A DNA stretch of 64,000 nucleotides from positions 54,344 through 118,343 of the forward strand of contig JAMPIV010013761.1 of NCBI GenBank assembly GCA_024509875.1, written 5' to 3'. This DNA is from Oreohelix idahoensis (Eukaryota; Mollusca; Gastropoda; Stylommatophora; Oreohelicidae). Positions 43,342-53,779 of the stretch are shown piece by piece. The translations under genes were made by a program, and so were the position numbers. The notes below the pieces were generated by a model that saw only the letters and a program-made list of their open reading frames with translations, had not been told where the DNA came from and ran no database searches. Numbering within the stretch: the first letter of the stretch is position 1; the number at the start of each line of letters is the position of its first letter.

Positions 43342-43358
43342 GGGGGGGGGGGGGGGGG
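43342..43358. repeat. Poly-G run
   Basis: Seventeen consecutive G after a GGGGGA start, about 185 bp upstream of the GTF2A2 start codon. The length may be unreliable as sequenced. Confidence 0.8.
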
Positions 43359-43520
43359 AATTGATAATGCAAGAAAAAGAAACTTTTTTGTTTTACGTAA
43401 TAAGAGTAACATTATATGAATGTAAAGAAATGACAATTTTAATGGCAGAAACTGAAAATAAACTCCATCCATTTTTAAATTATCATACAAAAGACAGTAG
43501 GCAAACAGATCGATAGTTGG

Positions 43521-44388
43521 CATAGAAGGAAATGAAAAGGCAAATAAAGAAGCCAAGAAAGGTAGATCTGATAAAAATCTAATAAATGTAGGGATGAGTA
43601 AATCAGAAATTAAGAGCTTAATTAAAGATTTAATAACAGATGAATGGAAAGCAGAGTGGGATAAAAATCTGAAAGGAAGACATGCATATAAGATGTTCAA
43701 GGCTCCAACAAGAAAATGTCAGATATCTAGGGAATTGAAAATTCCCAGTAATAAGAAACTTCTCAGACTACAGCTGGGAAAAGGCTATTTCAGAATAAAA
43801 GAACCTTACTGTGCAGGATGTCTTCAAGACAATAATATAGAACATTTCTTGTTAAAGTGTAAGAGGTATGACCAAATGAGAATACCAATATTGGATTATT
43901 TGCAGGCATCCAACTTACCTATAAATATAGAGGAGGTGTTGAGAATAGACAGACCTAGGGAACTGCATAATATAGTCAAACAATATTTAACACGAACACA
44001 TGTTAATATATAGTGGCTGGGAATGTGAAGGTCTGATGCTGTTCTTACAATGCATGTGACTTTAAACAGATGAAAGTCAATTAAATATCTGGTAAAGTCC
44101 GTTATATAACTAGAACCACCAGGCCTATACACCCCTCCACTTTAATATTATTCTTGTTCATAGTTTCTTCTTGATTTTGTTTGTTTGTTTTTTATTTTTT
44201 TATTTTATTATTTAACGTATAGGCCTAAGCACAATTGTGAGTATCCCTATTTTCAAATGTGATGCCACTTTCTCATGTCGGCAGTTGTTCATATTATTTG
44301 GAATTGAAAACAATATATATCCTAATTATAACCCATCAGAGGTTGAACGGGATTTCTGTTTATCTTCATTAATTAAAAAAAAAAAAAA
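43521..44388 (+). mobile_element. 5'-truncated RNase H-type LINE with 12-bp target duplication
   Basis: ATCGATAGTTGG is found at 43509-43520 and 44389-44400, bracketing an 868-bp insert that ends in about 14 A. The insert starts inside the RNase H region (EGNEKANKEAKKG) and its open frame runs to 44013 with KAEWDKNLKGRHAYKMF, LRLQLGKGYFRIKEPYC and the knuckle CAGCLQDNNIEHFLLKC, ending RTHVNI. A 3' UTR of about 370 bp follows. The intact frame and exact duplication suggest a fairly young insertion. Confidence 0.9.
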
Positions 44389-44482
44389 ATCGATAGTTGG
44401 TCGAAGAAGTGCGCAGCTGTATTTGTTTGGTTGGGACGTAACGTCCACAAAGAAGGAAGAACAAAGAAGGATGTCTATCATC

Positions 44483-44790
44483 ATCAAAACCCGTCAGCTT
44501 CCCAAAGAGCATAGGTCTTCAACAAACTTATACCAAGTCTTCATGTCCCGGTGGTATCAGGTCTTTCCATATCTTCCTCATTACTTTCATGTCTGTTTCC
44601 AATTCTCTTCTCCGTGCGTTTTTCGGTCTCTCTCCGGCTCCACGGAACTTTACCACGGAAATTCTAGAACTATGACTGCCTTGTAATACTATCAACAAGT
44701 TTCCTCAGTATGTTTCGTATCCATCGGCAGCGCGTTTTTCTCACCTCTTGTTCCGCTGATACTAGCCTGGTTTGTGCCATCAGTTTCACT
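44483..44790 (-). pseudogene. LINE 3' fragment (family B)
   Basis: Plus-strand marks 'aaagagcataggtcttcaac', 'tttcatgtctgtttccaatt' and 'ctatcaacaagtttcctc' identify family B on the minus strand. It is cut at about 44790 by the family C copy, after 'gccatcagtttcacttc'. Confidence 0.65.
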
Positions 44791-45270
44791 TCTTCTTTGA
44801 TCCTTAGCCGCCGACCGTCAAAGCAGTCAGTGGCCATCACGCCTAGTGGCGTCTTGTAGGGCAACAACAGATTGATTCCACTTTGCTCGATCGTTGGCCA
44901 TTCTTCGTACAGTGCCCCAACTCTGGTTCATTCTTTGCATCACAGCCTCCACAGTCCTCCGCCAAGTTGTTTTTGGTCGGCCTCTCTTTCGTTTTCCTTC
45001 AGGGGTCCATAGCATAGCTGTTCTTGTGATGGCAATGGGGTCTCTTCTGAGGACATGGCCAACCCAGCTCCAGCGTCTGCTAGCTATGATGGTGTGCATG
45101 TCCTCTTGCTTGCTCCGAGTAAGCAGATCTTGGTTGGTGATGGTATTCGGCCAAACGATTCGGTGAATTTTTCTTAGGCATGTTGTGTGAAAAGAGGACA
45201 ATTTCGACATTTCCTTCTCTGTAACTCTCCAGCATTCCGCACCATAGAGAAGCACAGAAAGCACACAGCT
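44791..45270 (-). pseudogene. LINE family C, C-terminal fragment
   Basis: The minus strand holds an open frame of 145 codons (45264-44827): SVLLYGAECWRVTEKEMSK, TCLRKIHRIVWPNTITNQDL, WSWVGHVLRRDPIAITR, LWTPEGKRKRGRPKTTWRR and VALQDATRRDGH. It is the longer relative of 41005-41375 and ends with a CTTCTTC (GAAGAAG) tail. No frameshift is seen over this length. Confidence 0.85.
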
Positions 45271-45309
45271 CTGATATAATCTTAATTTTCACTTAGGTGA
45301 TCTTATTCC

Positions 45310-45540
45310 CATCTTTAAGGATGTCTTTAATAAGATAAATAGGGATGAGAAGAAGACGTTGGCGATGGATAGGGAACAGTAAGGAAACCTGTTGATAGCA
45401 TTACAATGCCGTCCTTGTTTTGAATCCCCAGGGAAAGAGAGGCAGAGGTAGACCAAAAAGAAAGAAAAAAAAACACACACACAGAGAAGAGAACTGGAGA
45501 CAGATGGGAACACGAAGATATGGAAATGATTTCGAGCTGG
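45310..45540 (+). pseudogene. LINE 3' fragment (family B), plus orientation
   Basis: 'gaagaagacgttggcgatgg', 'ggaaacctgttgatagcatt' and 'gggaaagagaggcagaggtag' are the family B sense strand (compare 9255-9360). With 44483-44790 it forms an inverted pair around the family C copy. Confidence 0.65.
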
Positions 45541-45779
45541 CACATCAACAACAGACATGACCTTTACCTTACGTCAAGTTCAGGAAAAGTCAAGAGAGCA
45601 GGGGGGAACCTTTATACATTGCCTTTATTTACCGCACAAAAGCGCTGAACTTGGATAGCAGGAATAAAATCCTCGTACAAATAGACTGCCTCACTAAATT
45701 GCTGGAATTGATGTAATTCCACGAAGCCATGACGGGAATAGTCCAGTATAATGGAAGAAACACCACAGTCCTTTGATAT

Positions 45780-46830
45780 ACGCAGCGGCGTCAAACAAGG
45801 CCGCGTTCTGGCTCCGATCCTCTTCGGAATCTTCTTTTTCTAACCCTTGATTCATGCATTAGTGGATGCCACCGAAGGAATGTGTCTGCACACTCACTAA
45901 GTCGGATGACCGACTGTTTAATCTTGCAAGGCTGAAGGCAAAAAGGAAGGTCAGGAGGACCGCCGACGACGCTCCAATCGTCACTCAAAGTCAACACCTC
46001 CAGAGCTTGCTGCATCGCTTATCTAAGGCGTGCAAGGACTTTGCCATCAAAAGAAGTCTAAAGAAAGCAAGTGTGCTGCGACAGGAAGTGGAAGTTGCGC
46101 CATTTATTACTTTCGATAGTTGTGAGTGTTAGCAATGATGCACAACTTCACATATTTGGGGTCCACCATCAATAACAAACTCTCTAAAGACACATAAACT
46201 GACAGCTACAATGGCAAAGCTGCATCTTTGCCCGCCTCACAACCCGTGTCTGAGGAAACTCACAGTAAAGAGTAAAGTTGTGGTACACGGTGCTTGTGTC
46301 ACCAGCACGCTTCTATAGGGTAGTGAGAAGAATACACAGATAATGAGTCCCACTGAGGAATCTCAACTGATTCAAACAATGTTAACATCTCATCTCATGG
46401 CAGTGAGACATGGACAACCTATGCTGAGCAAGAGAAAAGGCACAATACCTTCCACCTACAGTGTCTACGGGAGCACATCCTCGGTATTTCATGGAAAGGC
46501 GAAGTGATAAACGTCGAAGTGCTGGCTTCATAGCATGTATACATTGCTTAAATATCACAGATTACGCTGGCTTGTCCATGTTCGCCGCGTGGAAGATGGT
46601 CGCATCCCCAAAAATATTTTCTACGGACATCTAACAGATGGCAAAAGAACAGTCTGGCGATCACAGCTATGGTCAAAAATGCGTGCAAGAGAGACATGAA
46701 GGCCTGGACAATAAACCCAGCATTGCCCCAAAATGGTGAAAAGAGCCTTATACAACAAGCAGAAGAGAAAAGAACACACCGAAAGGAGCACCAGTAAAAG
46801 AAAGAAAAAAAGCAGCCGAGGGTCATCATG
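45780..46830 (+). pseudogene. LINE RT C-terminal fragment with a 61-bp insert
   Basis: The plus strand shows SGVKQGRVLAPILFGIFF (RT box), then DRLFNLARLKAKRKVR, RLSKACKDFAIKRSLKKASV, NFTYLGSTINNKLS, a tyrosine/tryptophan block around 46400-46440, and LRWLVHVRRVEDGRIPKNIF followed by YGHLTDGKRT-like text. It is similar to RTE-like RT ends. Several frameshifts and stops are present. A foreign 61-bp segment (46328-46388) interrupts the block that should read LLYGSETWT. Confidence 0.8.
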
Positions 46831-46859
46831 TCAAGGGCACATCATCACCATAGTCAGTT

Positions 46860-47158
46860 ATGACTGGAAGAGGCTACTTTAATGGGGTTCAGAAGATATT
46901 CACAGCCAGAAGTCTCCGTCGCGTCCTTCGTGTAAAAAAAAGGCCAGACAAGCTTGTTCAGTAGAATCAGACAAAAACAAACGTATCGTTTCCGGTTTAT
47001 ATCTCGTGTCCTCGCGACATTTCTGACTGCAATTTATCAAAGCCTCACGAAAATAACGCAACCTCTAGATTTTCGCCCCTGTTGCACGCCGCGGCCCAGA
47101 ACCTTGCGTCTGAGCCGAAGACACCCACTTCTGTGCTGGACCTGATTTGCACTGATTA
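46860..47158. other. Unassigned DNA
   Basis: Moderately GC-rich compared with its flanks. No motif was recognised on either strand. Confidence 0.4.
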
Positions 47159-47166
47159 CTTTACAG
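47159..47166. repeat. hAT target duplication CTTTACAG (left)
   Basis: Exact match to 48488-48495. Eight base pairs is the hAT superfamily hallmark. Confidence 0.92.
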
Positions 47167-48487
47167 CAGTGTTTCTCAACCCTGATAGTAGCAACGCCCC
47201 CTTTTGACAACTAATATTTTAAAAAGCCCCCCCCCCCCCCACCCTTTTAACACCTCCTTGCTCTTTATCGTGTATACACAAACACACATACACATATAAA
47301 ATATATTCCGCCATACTTTTAAAAAAGCAAAGCAGTTAATGAGTTATCTTTTCTTATAATATAAAGAAAAAGAGAAAGCACATTTATAAAAGCATAGTTA
47401 TATTAAATATGAGTTTAAGTACGGAATTATATACATCACAAGTTCATTATATTTGAATTACAAATTGGCGGAGAAAATGATGTAAAATTAGTTCTTACAA
47501 CTCCATAACTATCATAATCATATCATTTTAATAGCGCCTAAATAACAGCATATATGTCTTCAAATCTGAATATTTAACCCTCTCCTTATGTAACTACGAA
47601 TACTTTAAACATGGAAAAATTTGAAAAATTATTAGTTGATAATAATGATATAATTATATAAAAATTCACTTACTAATGAAGCTTAATGAGATCCTTGCGC
47701 TTGGTGTGACTCAGCCAGTTTTGTAATATTTAGTTCTAAGTTTATTAAAAGAAGTCTCAAATCTCCTGTTACAAATCTGCAGTTGGTTTCGTTGCTTTTG
47801 TAGTAGCAACACTATTGCATGGAACCCCTTCTCCGCCAAATACGACGTTGGGAATGCTGTAATTAGCAATTTAGTTTCACGCCAAAGAACGGGATACGCA
47901 AGCCTCTGCTGGATCAAAAATTTTTCGTAATGTGTGTGACTGAATCGTGCTTTTGCCTCGAAGTCATTTTGTAGCTCAATTAGTTCTTCTTGTAAATGTT
48001 GACTAACTTGTTCCACGTCTGATTCAAACGGATTAATCACCCAATCCGGTATTATTAGTTCTTGGAAGTCTTTAAATCTTATGCTCATATCATTTTTAAC
48101 AGCGTCCAAATGACTGCAATAAACCTCTATATCTGAATCTTTAAGCCTGTCCCCACCTAACTGCAGTAAACATGGAAAATGAGAAAGTTCTCGGCGACTA
48201 AGATTATTTTTATATAATGTCAATTTGTTGATGAACACCATGATAACTCCTTTCACTTTAATCAGACTGATCTCATTTCCTTGTAGCTTAAGAATAACCT
48301 CATTTAACTTTTCAAATATATCTGAAAGATAAGCCACATCGGTTCGCAATACTTCTCTTTCGATGTTAAATGTAAAAATGTACACAACGCCCACCCTGAA
48401 TGGAAGTAGCGACCCTCAATCAGAACGCTCCCAGACATCTTGAAAACTCCCCCCAGGGGGCGGTACCGCCCCCGTTGAGAAACACTG
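47167..48487 (-). mobile_element. hAT transposon, internally deleted
   Basis: Terminal inverted repeats CAGTGTTTCTCAAC (47167) and GTTGAGAAACACTG (ending 48487) are perfect over 14 bp and are flanked by a perfect 8-bp CTTTACAG duplication. The inner ends are rich in C on the left and have a GGGGGCGG block on the right. At 1321 bp it is too short for an autonomous hAT; it keeps only the C-terminal third of the transposase. Confidence 0.93.
47711..48394 (-). pseudogene. hAT transposase C-terminal fragment (ZBED5/FAM200-like)
   Basis: A 227-codon open frame on the minus strand. It starts without the BED zinc finger and the catalytic Asp residues and includes YLSDIFEKLNEVILKLQG, LQNDFEAKARF, a tryptophan (LWRETKLL) and the dimerisation-type end AFPTSYLAEKGFHAIVLLLQ. 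The last block resembles the FPTSYLVEKGFSAV signature of hAT-derived host proteins. It is intact as a frame but is missing the N-terminal half, so it cannot transpose. The apparent start at 48394 lies 93 bp from the element end and may not be used. Confidence 0.88.
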
Positions 48488-48495
48488 CTTTACAG
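48488..48495. repeat. hAT target duplication CTTTACAG (right)
   Basis: Exact match to 47159-47166. Confidence 0.92.
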
Positions 48496-48566
48496 TAAAG
48501 TATGGCCGGATGTAAAAGCTGTATCCAAAGATGAATCTATGAAATTATCAACATAAACAAGGATAG

Positions 48567-50004
48567 TGTTGCTGTCATTTTTGACGGTTTCATAAGACGT
48601 AAATCTATTTAATACTTTTGACGGTCGAAGGTAGAGAACTGTATGTTAACTCTCTGGGACAGGTTGATTTGGGGTTATCTTCCCTGTGTTTATTCTTTGT
48701 GGTTGATCTGTCTTGAGAGGGCCGGTTAACTGTTCTCAAATCTGTTCTGTCTACACATGCGCTAGTTTTTAGCGCGAACCGAGAACACTTCCGTCTGGGA
48801 GTGATGAGCTGTTTTTCTGACCGGACAAGATGTCCGTTGTTTCTTCTCTGCATTATCTGGGGGGAAAGATAGTCGTCAGTGTAACTGTGATCTTAGTGAT
48901 TCTCCCCAGAGTTATTCTATTCGTCTAGAATGACGACAGTGGTTATTTGTGTATTTCTCGGATTCTGTCCAAGGTAAAATAAACTTTATTATTATGCCAA
49001 GATTGCAGAACATTTAGTATGAACCTGTGAGTAGCGCTCACAGTTCTTGGGATCCAGAGTCCATTATGTGTGCTTGACGTAGCTAACTAAGTCTATTCGT
49101 CGTATTACTTTATAGAAGCACAATGAACGTATATTTATATGAAACCCGCATTATGGCGGTATGTTTCGGCACGGAAGATAATGCCCGCCTATGAAAATAC
49201 ACTGTTGTTCATCAATCATTATGAGGCCCGCCATTACGGCCTATATCTTTGAGCAGAGGAAGAAGTGTCTGGCGGGAGAAGCCAGATGAAGTCTTGACTT
49301 TATCAACAAGTTCACAGACTTCGATATTAAGCAACTATATTTGTCACAAGACTACCTGACGCGTTTAGTCAGGGGCTCTGAGCTACAGTATGAAAATATA
49401 TATATTATCAAGCTAACGTTACTAGCATCATACATACGAGCTATGCAGGATTGATTATGCTCGATGGTTATATGCATTACTACACATGAAATGTCCATGT
49501 TCCTTGTTCTACTGACTGTGTTGTCCGTCAACGTACTATTGCTGTAATAAATGTTGAAGGGAAAGTCATCTGCATTAACCACATCTATGACTTCTACGTG
49601 TGGTGGAGTGAGTTTGTGTGTCCCTAAATAAGAGCCTATACGACTTCGTGTCATCGATCTGCTGATTACACACACCATTTCTCACTACAACATCTTATCC
49701 TTTGTTCTACACACCTGAGAAAACATGTATGCTGTTTGTGTATGTGACTGCACTACATCCTGGCAGTGCCTCACGCTGGTGACCTAGATACACTCAACAT
49801 TACACTTTCCAGGTGATAAACGACACGCCCACTCAGCGACACTTCAACACGGTACAAATACCAGAATCCACACGAGCAAACAGACTTTAACATCTGGTAA
49901 TAAACAGTCGGCAAAACAGAGTGTTACATCAGGTGCCCAGTTGATGGGGCTATACTAAGCTGTTTCTACAACGCAACACTAGACTGATACATCTGACTGT
50001 TACA
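48567..50004 (+). repeat. 5' LTR of Gmr1-like copy 2
   Basis: It starts TGTTGCTGTCATTTTTGACG, matching the inner strand start of copy 1 LTRs, and ends TTACA just before TCTGGTGGACC, the same junction as in copy 1. Length is about 1438 bp. Shared landmarks inside are few ('tgact...agggg' near 49365). Confidence 0.8.
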
Positions 50005-51553
50005 TCTGGTGGACCAGATTCGTGGGTGTCTACATAACATTGTGGATTGACAGATACGCAGCGAACAGTGCTAAGCAGGTCAACGGTTTATAATGCTTCA
50101 TGGACCACAGCTACTTAGGAGCTTCATTTACGCTGTACGTTGGAGATAAACAACTTTCTACATTTTGACAGTCGTCTATGGACATATATTGTCAAGTCAC
50201 GTTGTTTACGTTAAAGCTCAGGAGGTCAAACTGTTGTTTACATACTACACTTTGGAGACCACTACCTATTGTCAAGTTACGGTGACATTCAACGGTGGAT
50301 CGTCTTCCATTGTTGTTTACAGTTGTACCGCATTGTACTGCATCTTTGCGGGTGTTTGAGGATTGTGCTTAAGATAAGTGGCCCGTTTGTGTAGTAAACT
50401 GTGCCTTCATTTTGTGTGCAACTGAGCCTTCCTCTACAAACATTCTTTATTGTGTATTCACATATCACATGTTCTTTGTTTACATATTGTGTTAGTGTGT
50501 ATGTTTTGCGGGTTGGTTGGGAAGGTGACTCCTTTAGAATATACCACGTGACAGAGCACCCGTGTGTTACCGGGGCCCGAAAGGGGAGCAAAGAATAGTA
50601 ACACTGCACCCTACCACGCATGTCGTAAAAAGCGACTAAGGAGGGTATGGGCATGAGGCTGTTTACCCCATCCCGTAAAAACTTCGCACAGTGGGCTGAT
50701 CACCTGCTTGCCAACCAATCTGATTACGGAAACAATGATAGATTGTTTGGTCTGTTTTTGTTCCACAAAGACGCCACTAGGCGTGGTGGAAACAGCGATA
50801 GATCGATCAATTTGTTGTTGCCCTAAGACGCCACTAGGCGTACTGGCCACATACTGCTTTGCCGGTTGATGGCTAAGGATGGAAGAAGAAGAAGAAGACG
50901 TGACAGAGGTTCTATTGAGAGCGTTTTCTGTAGGGACTGTGCATATTTCCCACAGCGGAAATTGCGAGCGACGTGTGTTGCTACTTTTCATTTTTTTTCC
51001 TTAGCTGTGAAGAGATGTGTTAGTGTCGTTTTCGTTATTTTTTTCCATTCTTTGATTTTTGATTTGTTTTGTTTGTAATTGTCTACCCTCTTCCTTCCTT
51101 TCATTTATTTCTATACACCTTTTTGTTTATAATAGTGTTGTCACTTGTGTTGATTTTTTGCAGTTATCATTGTAATTTTTTACAACATTAGATTTAGTTA
51201 AGCTTTATTTATCATTTGACTTCTGCGAACGTTTTCGGTTGTTCTATGTTCTTGTCTTTGTATTGTTATCGTATACATGTTTATCATACACAGTCGATAT
51301 ATATATACTTGGTCATGAACTATTATTGTTAATATGATGCACTTTTCAGATAGAGGTTATTTATGATCATATTATTATAAAGAAACAAGGTGATTATACA
51401 AGTTTTTGATTAAAAGACTTGTCTCCCACGGAGATTGGGATAGATAAAGTGAAGTGAGTATACAAGTAAAGTATTATAGACTTGTCTCCCATTGAGGTTG
51501 GGATAAGGTAATTTATTCAATTTTTCAGGTCTAATCTCATATTATTAGACAGA
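50005..51553 (+). other. 5' leader of Gmr1-like copy 2
   Basis: Begins with TCTGGTGGACC as in copy 1, the probable primer-binding region. Blocks near 50100-50420 and 50930-51260 correspond to the copy 1 leader read backwards (24900-24240). It is interrupted by the 341-bp insertion at 50557-50897. No ORF of note. Confidence 0.7.
50557..50897 (+). mobile_element. SINE with family A body and LINE family C tail
   Basis: ACGTGACAGAG occurs at 50546-50556 and 50898-50908, an 11-bp target duplication. The 5' part carries family A blocks (GCATGTCGTAAAAAGCGACT, then 'gggcatgaggctg'). The 3' part repeats 'agacgccactaggcgt' twice and ends with the family C LINE terminus ('ctgctttgccggttgatggctaaggat') and a (GAA)n tail. 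It is a SINE whose 3' end matches a partner LINE, as expected for tail recognition by the LINE RT. Confidence 0.82.
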
Positions 51554-52714
51554 ATGTCTACATTAGATGTCTTTATTGAGCAAGGGAAATCCCTTGGCAA
51601 AACTGGTGAGAAATTGGAAGAGTTTTCACTTGCTCAATATGCCAAGGCACAGAAGGCTGAAGAGAAAAGGATGCAAATGCAGTTGGACAGAGAAGCTGAA
51701 GATAGAAGAATACAGCAACAAAGAGAAGCTGAAGAGAGAAAACTTCAAGCTGCCGCTGAAGCTGAAAATAAAAGATTAGACAGAGAAGCTCAAGCTGCTG
51801 CTGAAGAGAGAAAACTTCAAGCTGCTGCTGAGGAGAGAAAATTTCAAGCTGCTGCTGAAGAGAGAAAATTTCAAGCTGCTGCTGAGAAGAGAAAACTTCA
51901 AGCTGCGGCTGAGGAAAGGAAAGCACAAATGGAACATGAGGAAAAGCTATTAGATTTGGAGTTGGAGAAATTAAAGGTGATGAATATGAGTGCTCCTCAA
52001 TCAACTTCGGGTAAGATAAAGGAGAATACTTATAAGGTCAAATTACCTCCTTTCAACCCTCTAATGGACGACATAACCTTCTACCTTGATAGATTTCAAT
52101 TAACATGCGTAACGCAAAAGGTAGATAAGGAACAATATGACGGACAACTGATGGGGTTACTTTCAGGTGAACCATTAAGTACTGTAATGGCAGTAGAGGA
52201 AACTGATAGAACTAATTATGATGTTGTCAGGGCAACATTACTTAAAAGATATCAATTAAAAGAAGAAGATTATCGTCTTCGTTTTAAGACAATGCTACCA
52301 GAAACTGGAGTAGAGTTCTCTGACTTTATTACTAAGATTCGTCTTACATTCACACGTTGGATTGAGCTGTCTAAAACAGAAAAGACATATGAAGCCCTTA
52401 TGGACTTATTACTTCGAGATAAAGTTATGTCATCTGTCAATGAGTCTTTCCTTGCTTTTATTCATGAGCGTAAACCTAAGGACATAAAAGACATGGAAGA
52501 ATACTGTTGCCAGTACGTCACTGCACATCCCCATGCTACTGTTAGCAATGCTAAAGTAAAGGAAGAATTGCCGGTTGCTTCTGCAGCACCATATGGCCCT
52601 AACTTTATGAATAAATTCCAAGGTGCTCAACACAACTTCAATAAGAAGAGCAATCGTATATATGATCAGAATCAGGGTAACCCATCATGTAATGGGTCTT
52701 CTTCAAAGAACTAG
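51554..52714 (+). pseudogene. Gmr1-like gag (copy 2), with premature stop
   Basis: ATG at 51554 (MSTLDVFIEQGKSLGKTGEK). Residues about 30-140 form a long charged coiled coil with tandem EERK[LF]QAAA-type repeats. Then come the conserved Gag blocks KVKLPPFNPLMDDITFYLDR, TNYDVVRATLLKRYQLKEED and GVEFSDFITKIRLTFTRWIE. TAG at 52712-52714 replaces a Trp codon present in copy 1 (NWRRSD). The frame continues after it to 53029 with the Asn/Gly/Arg-rich, nucleic-acid-binding type tail. The nonsense change and the truncation make it non-functional. No protease follows. Confidence 0.92.
51725..51930 (+). repeat. In-frame 30-bp repeats in gag coiled coil
   Basis: About seven copies of GAAGAGAGAAAACTTCAAGC with minor variation encode (E/K)ERK(L/F)QAAAE units. 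Copy 1 has a shorter, different repeat (EEKKSQREFEEKK) at the same place. Being in frame and length-variable, it looks like a coding minisatellite. Confidence 0.85.
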
Positions 52715-53020
52715 AGGCGATCAGATAGTCCTCGTTATTTGGGGTCCAATAATTATGGAAATTTGCGGAGAGGTAGTTACTATAGACACTTTCAAGGCTA
52801 TCCTTCGCGGGGGCATCGAAACCAAACAGGTAAACACTATAATCAATGGGGTAATGACAATAGTGATTATGGAACCTGGGATTCGAACCAGAGCGGTGGT
52901 CAAGGTAGACCAAACTATGATAATTTCAGAGGTAATAATAATCGTAGTAGATCTCATCACAAGAAAAAGAGATCAAATCACCAGGGAAACTCTGTACAAC
53001 AAGAGTCTCATGGTGCCAAT
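52715..53020 (+). pseudogene. Gmr1-like gag (copy 2), low-complexity tail
   Basis: The same frame as the upstream gag: RRSDSPRYLGSNNYGNLRRG and further Asn/Gly/Ser/Arg/His-rich sequence up to QQESHGAN, matching copy 1 (QESQGVSN). It ends where ATTTTGTGAATAAATTTCC of the satellite starts at 53021. Confidence 0.85.
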
Positions 53021-53164
53021 ATTTTGTGAATAAATTTCCCTTTGTTAAATAGAAAGCTAGATAGACAGACATATAGATAGACAGACAGACAGACACACAG
53101 ACAGATAGATAGATAGATAAATTGATTGATTGATTGATTGGGCAAGGCAATGCAAGACAAGATA

Positions 53165-53432
53165 ATATAAGGCCAGCTAGGTAGGCAGCCAGCCAGGCAT
53201 GCATCTACCGAGGCAAGTAGTTAGCCAGCCAGACATGCATCTAGCCAGGCAGCTAGCCTGCAAGCCAAGCAACTAGCCAGCCAGGCATGCATCTATCCAG
53301 CCAGGCAGCCACAGCTAGCCAGGCGGCCAGGCGGCCAATCAGCCAGCCAGACAGGCACTGAGCTAGCCAGGCAGCCAGCCAGGCAGATAACCAGCCAGCC
53401 GGCCAGCCTGCCAGCCAGCAAACTAGCCCAAC
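53165..53432. repeat. CAGC-rich minisatellite block (unit 1)
   Basis: Built from CCAGCCAGGCAGCCAG-like and GCATGCATCTA motifs, for example AGCCAGCCAGGCATGCATCT. The antisense frames read WLAGWLAAWLA repeats, an effect of the repeat and not a gene. Equivalent blocks recur in every unit; unit 2 lacks one 9-bp copy of CCAGGCGG. Confidence 0.85.
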
Positions 53433-53582
53433 TGTCATGAACATTTTATGGTATAATATAGAAATTATGCCGCTGTCTAAGAAAGCAGCTTTTCTGCAAA
53501 TAGTGCGACTGCGCCGCTGTCTAAGAAAGCAGCTGTTCCGTGAATAGTACTAGGTATTGCACTGGCTATCTGCCTATTTTAG

Positions 53583-53779
<197 letters not shown>

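Larger units (their letters stand above)
48567..53020 (+). mobile_element. Gmr1-like LTR retrotransposon (copy 2), truncated
   Basis: A second member of the family of 12704-26770, in the opposite orientation: 5' LTR, leader with a SINE insertion, and gag. Homology stops at about 53020, where the macrosatellite begins, so protease, integrase, RT and the 3' LTR are absent. LTR and leader are clearly diverged from copy 1 while gag is conserved, so the copies belong to related subfamilies. Confidence 0.88.

Noticed and set aside
53253..53444. Antisense ORF rich in WLAGWLAAWLA, repeated in each satellite unit
   Set aside because: It is a reading of the CAGC-rich minisatellite. The tryptophan/alanine pattern follows the DNA repeat, not protein selection.
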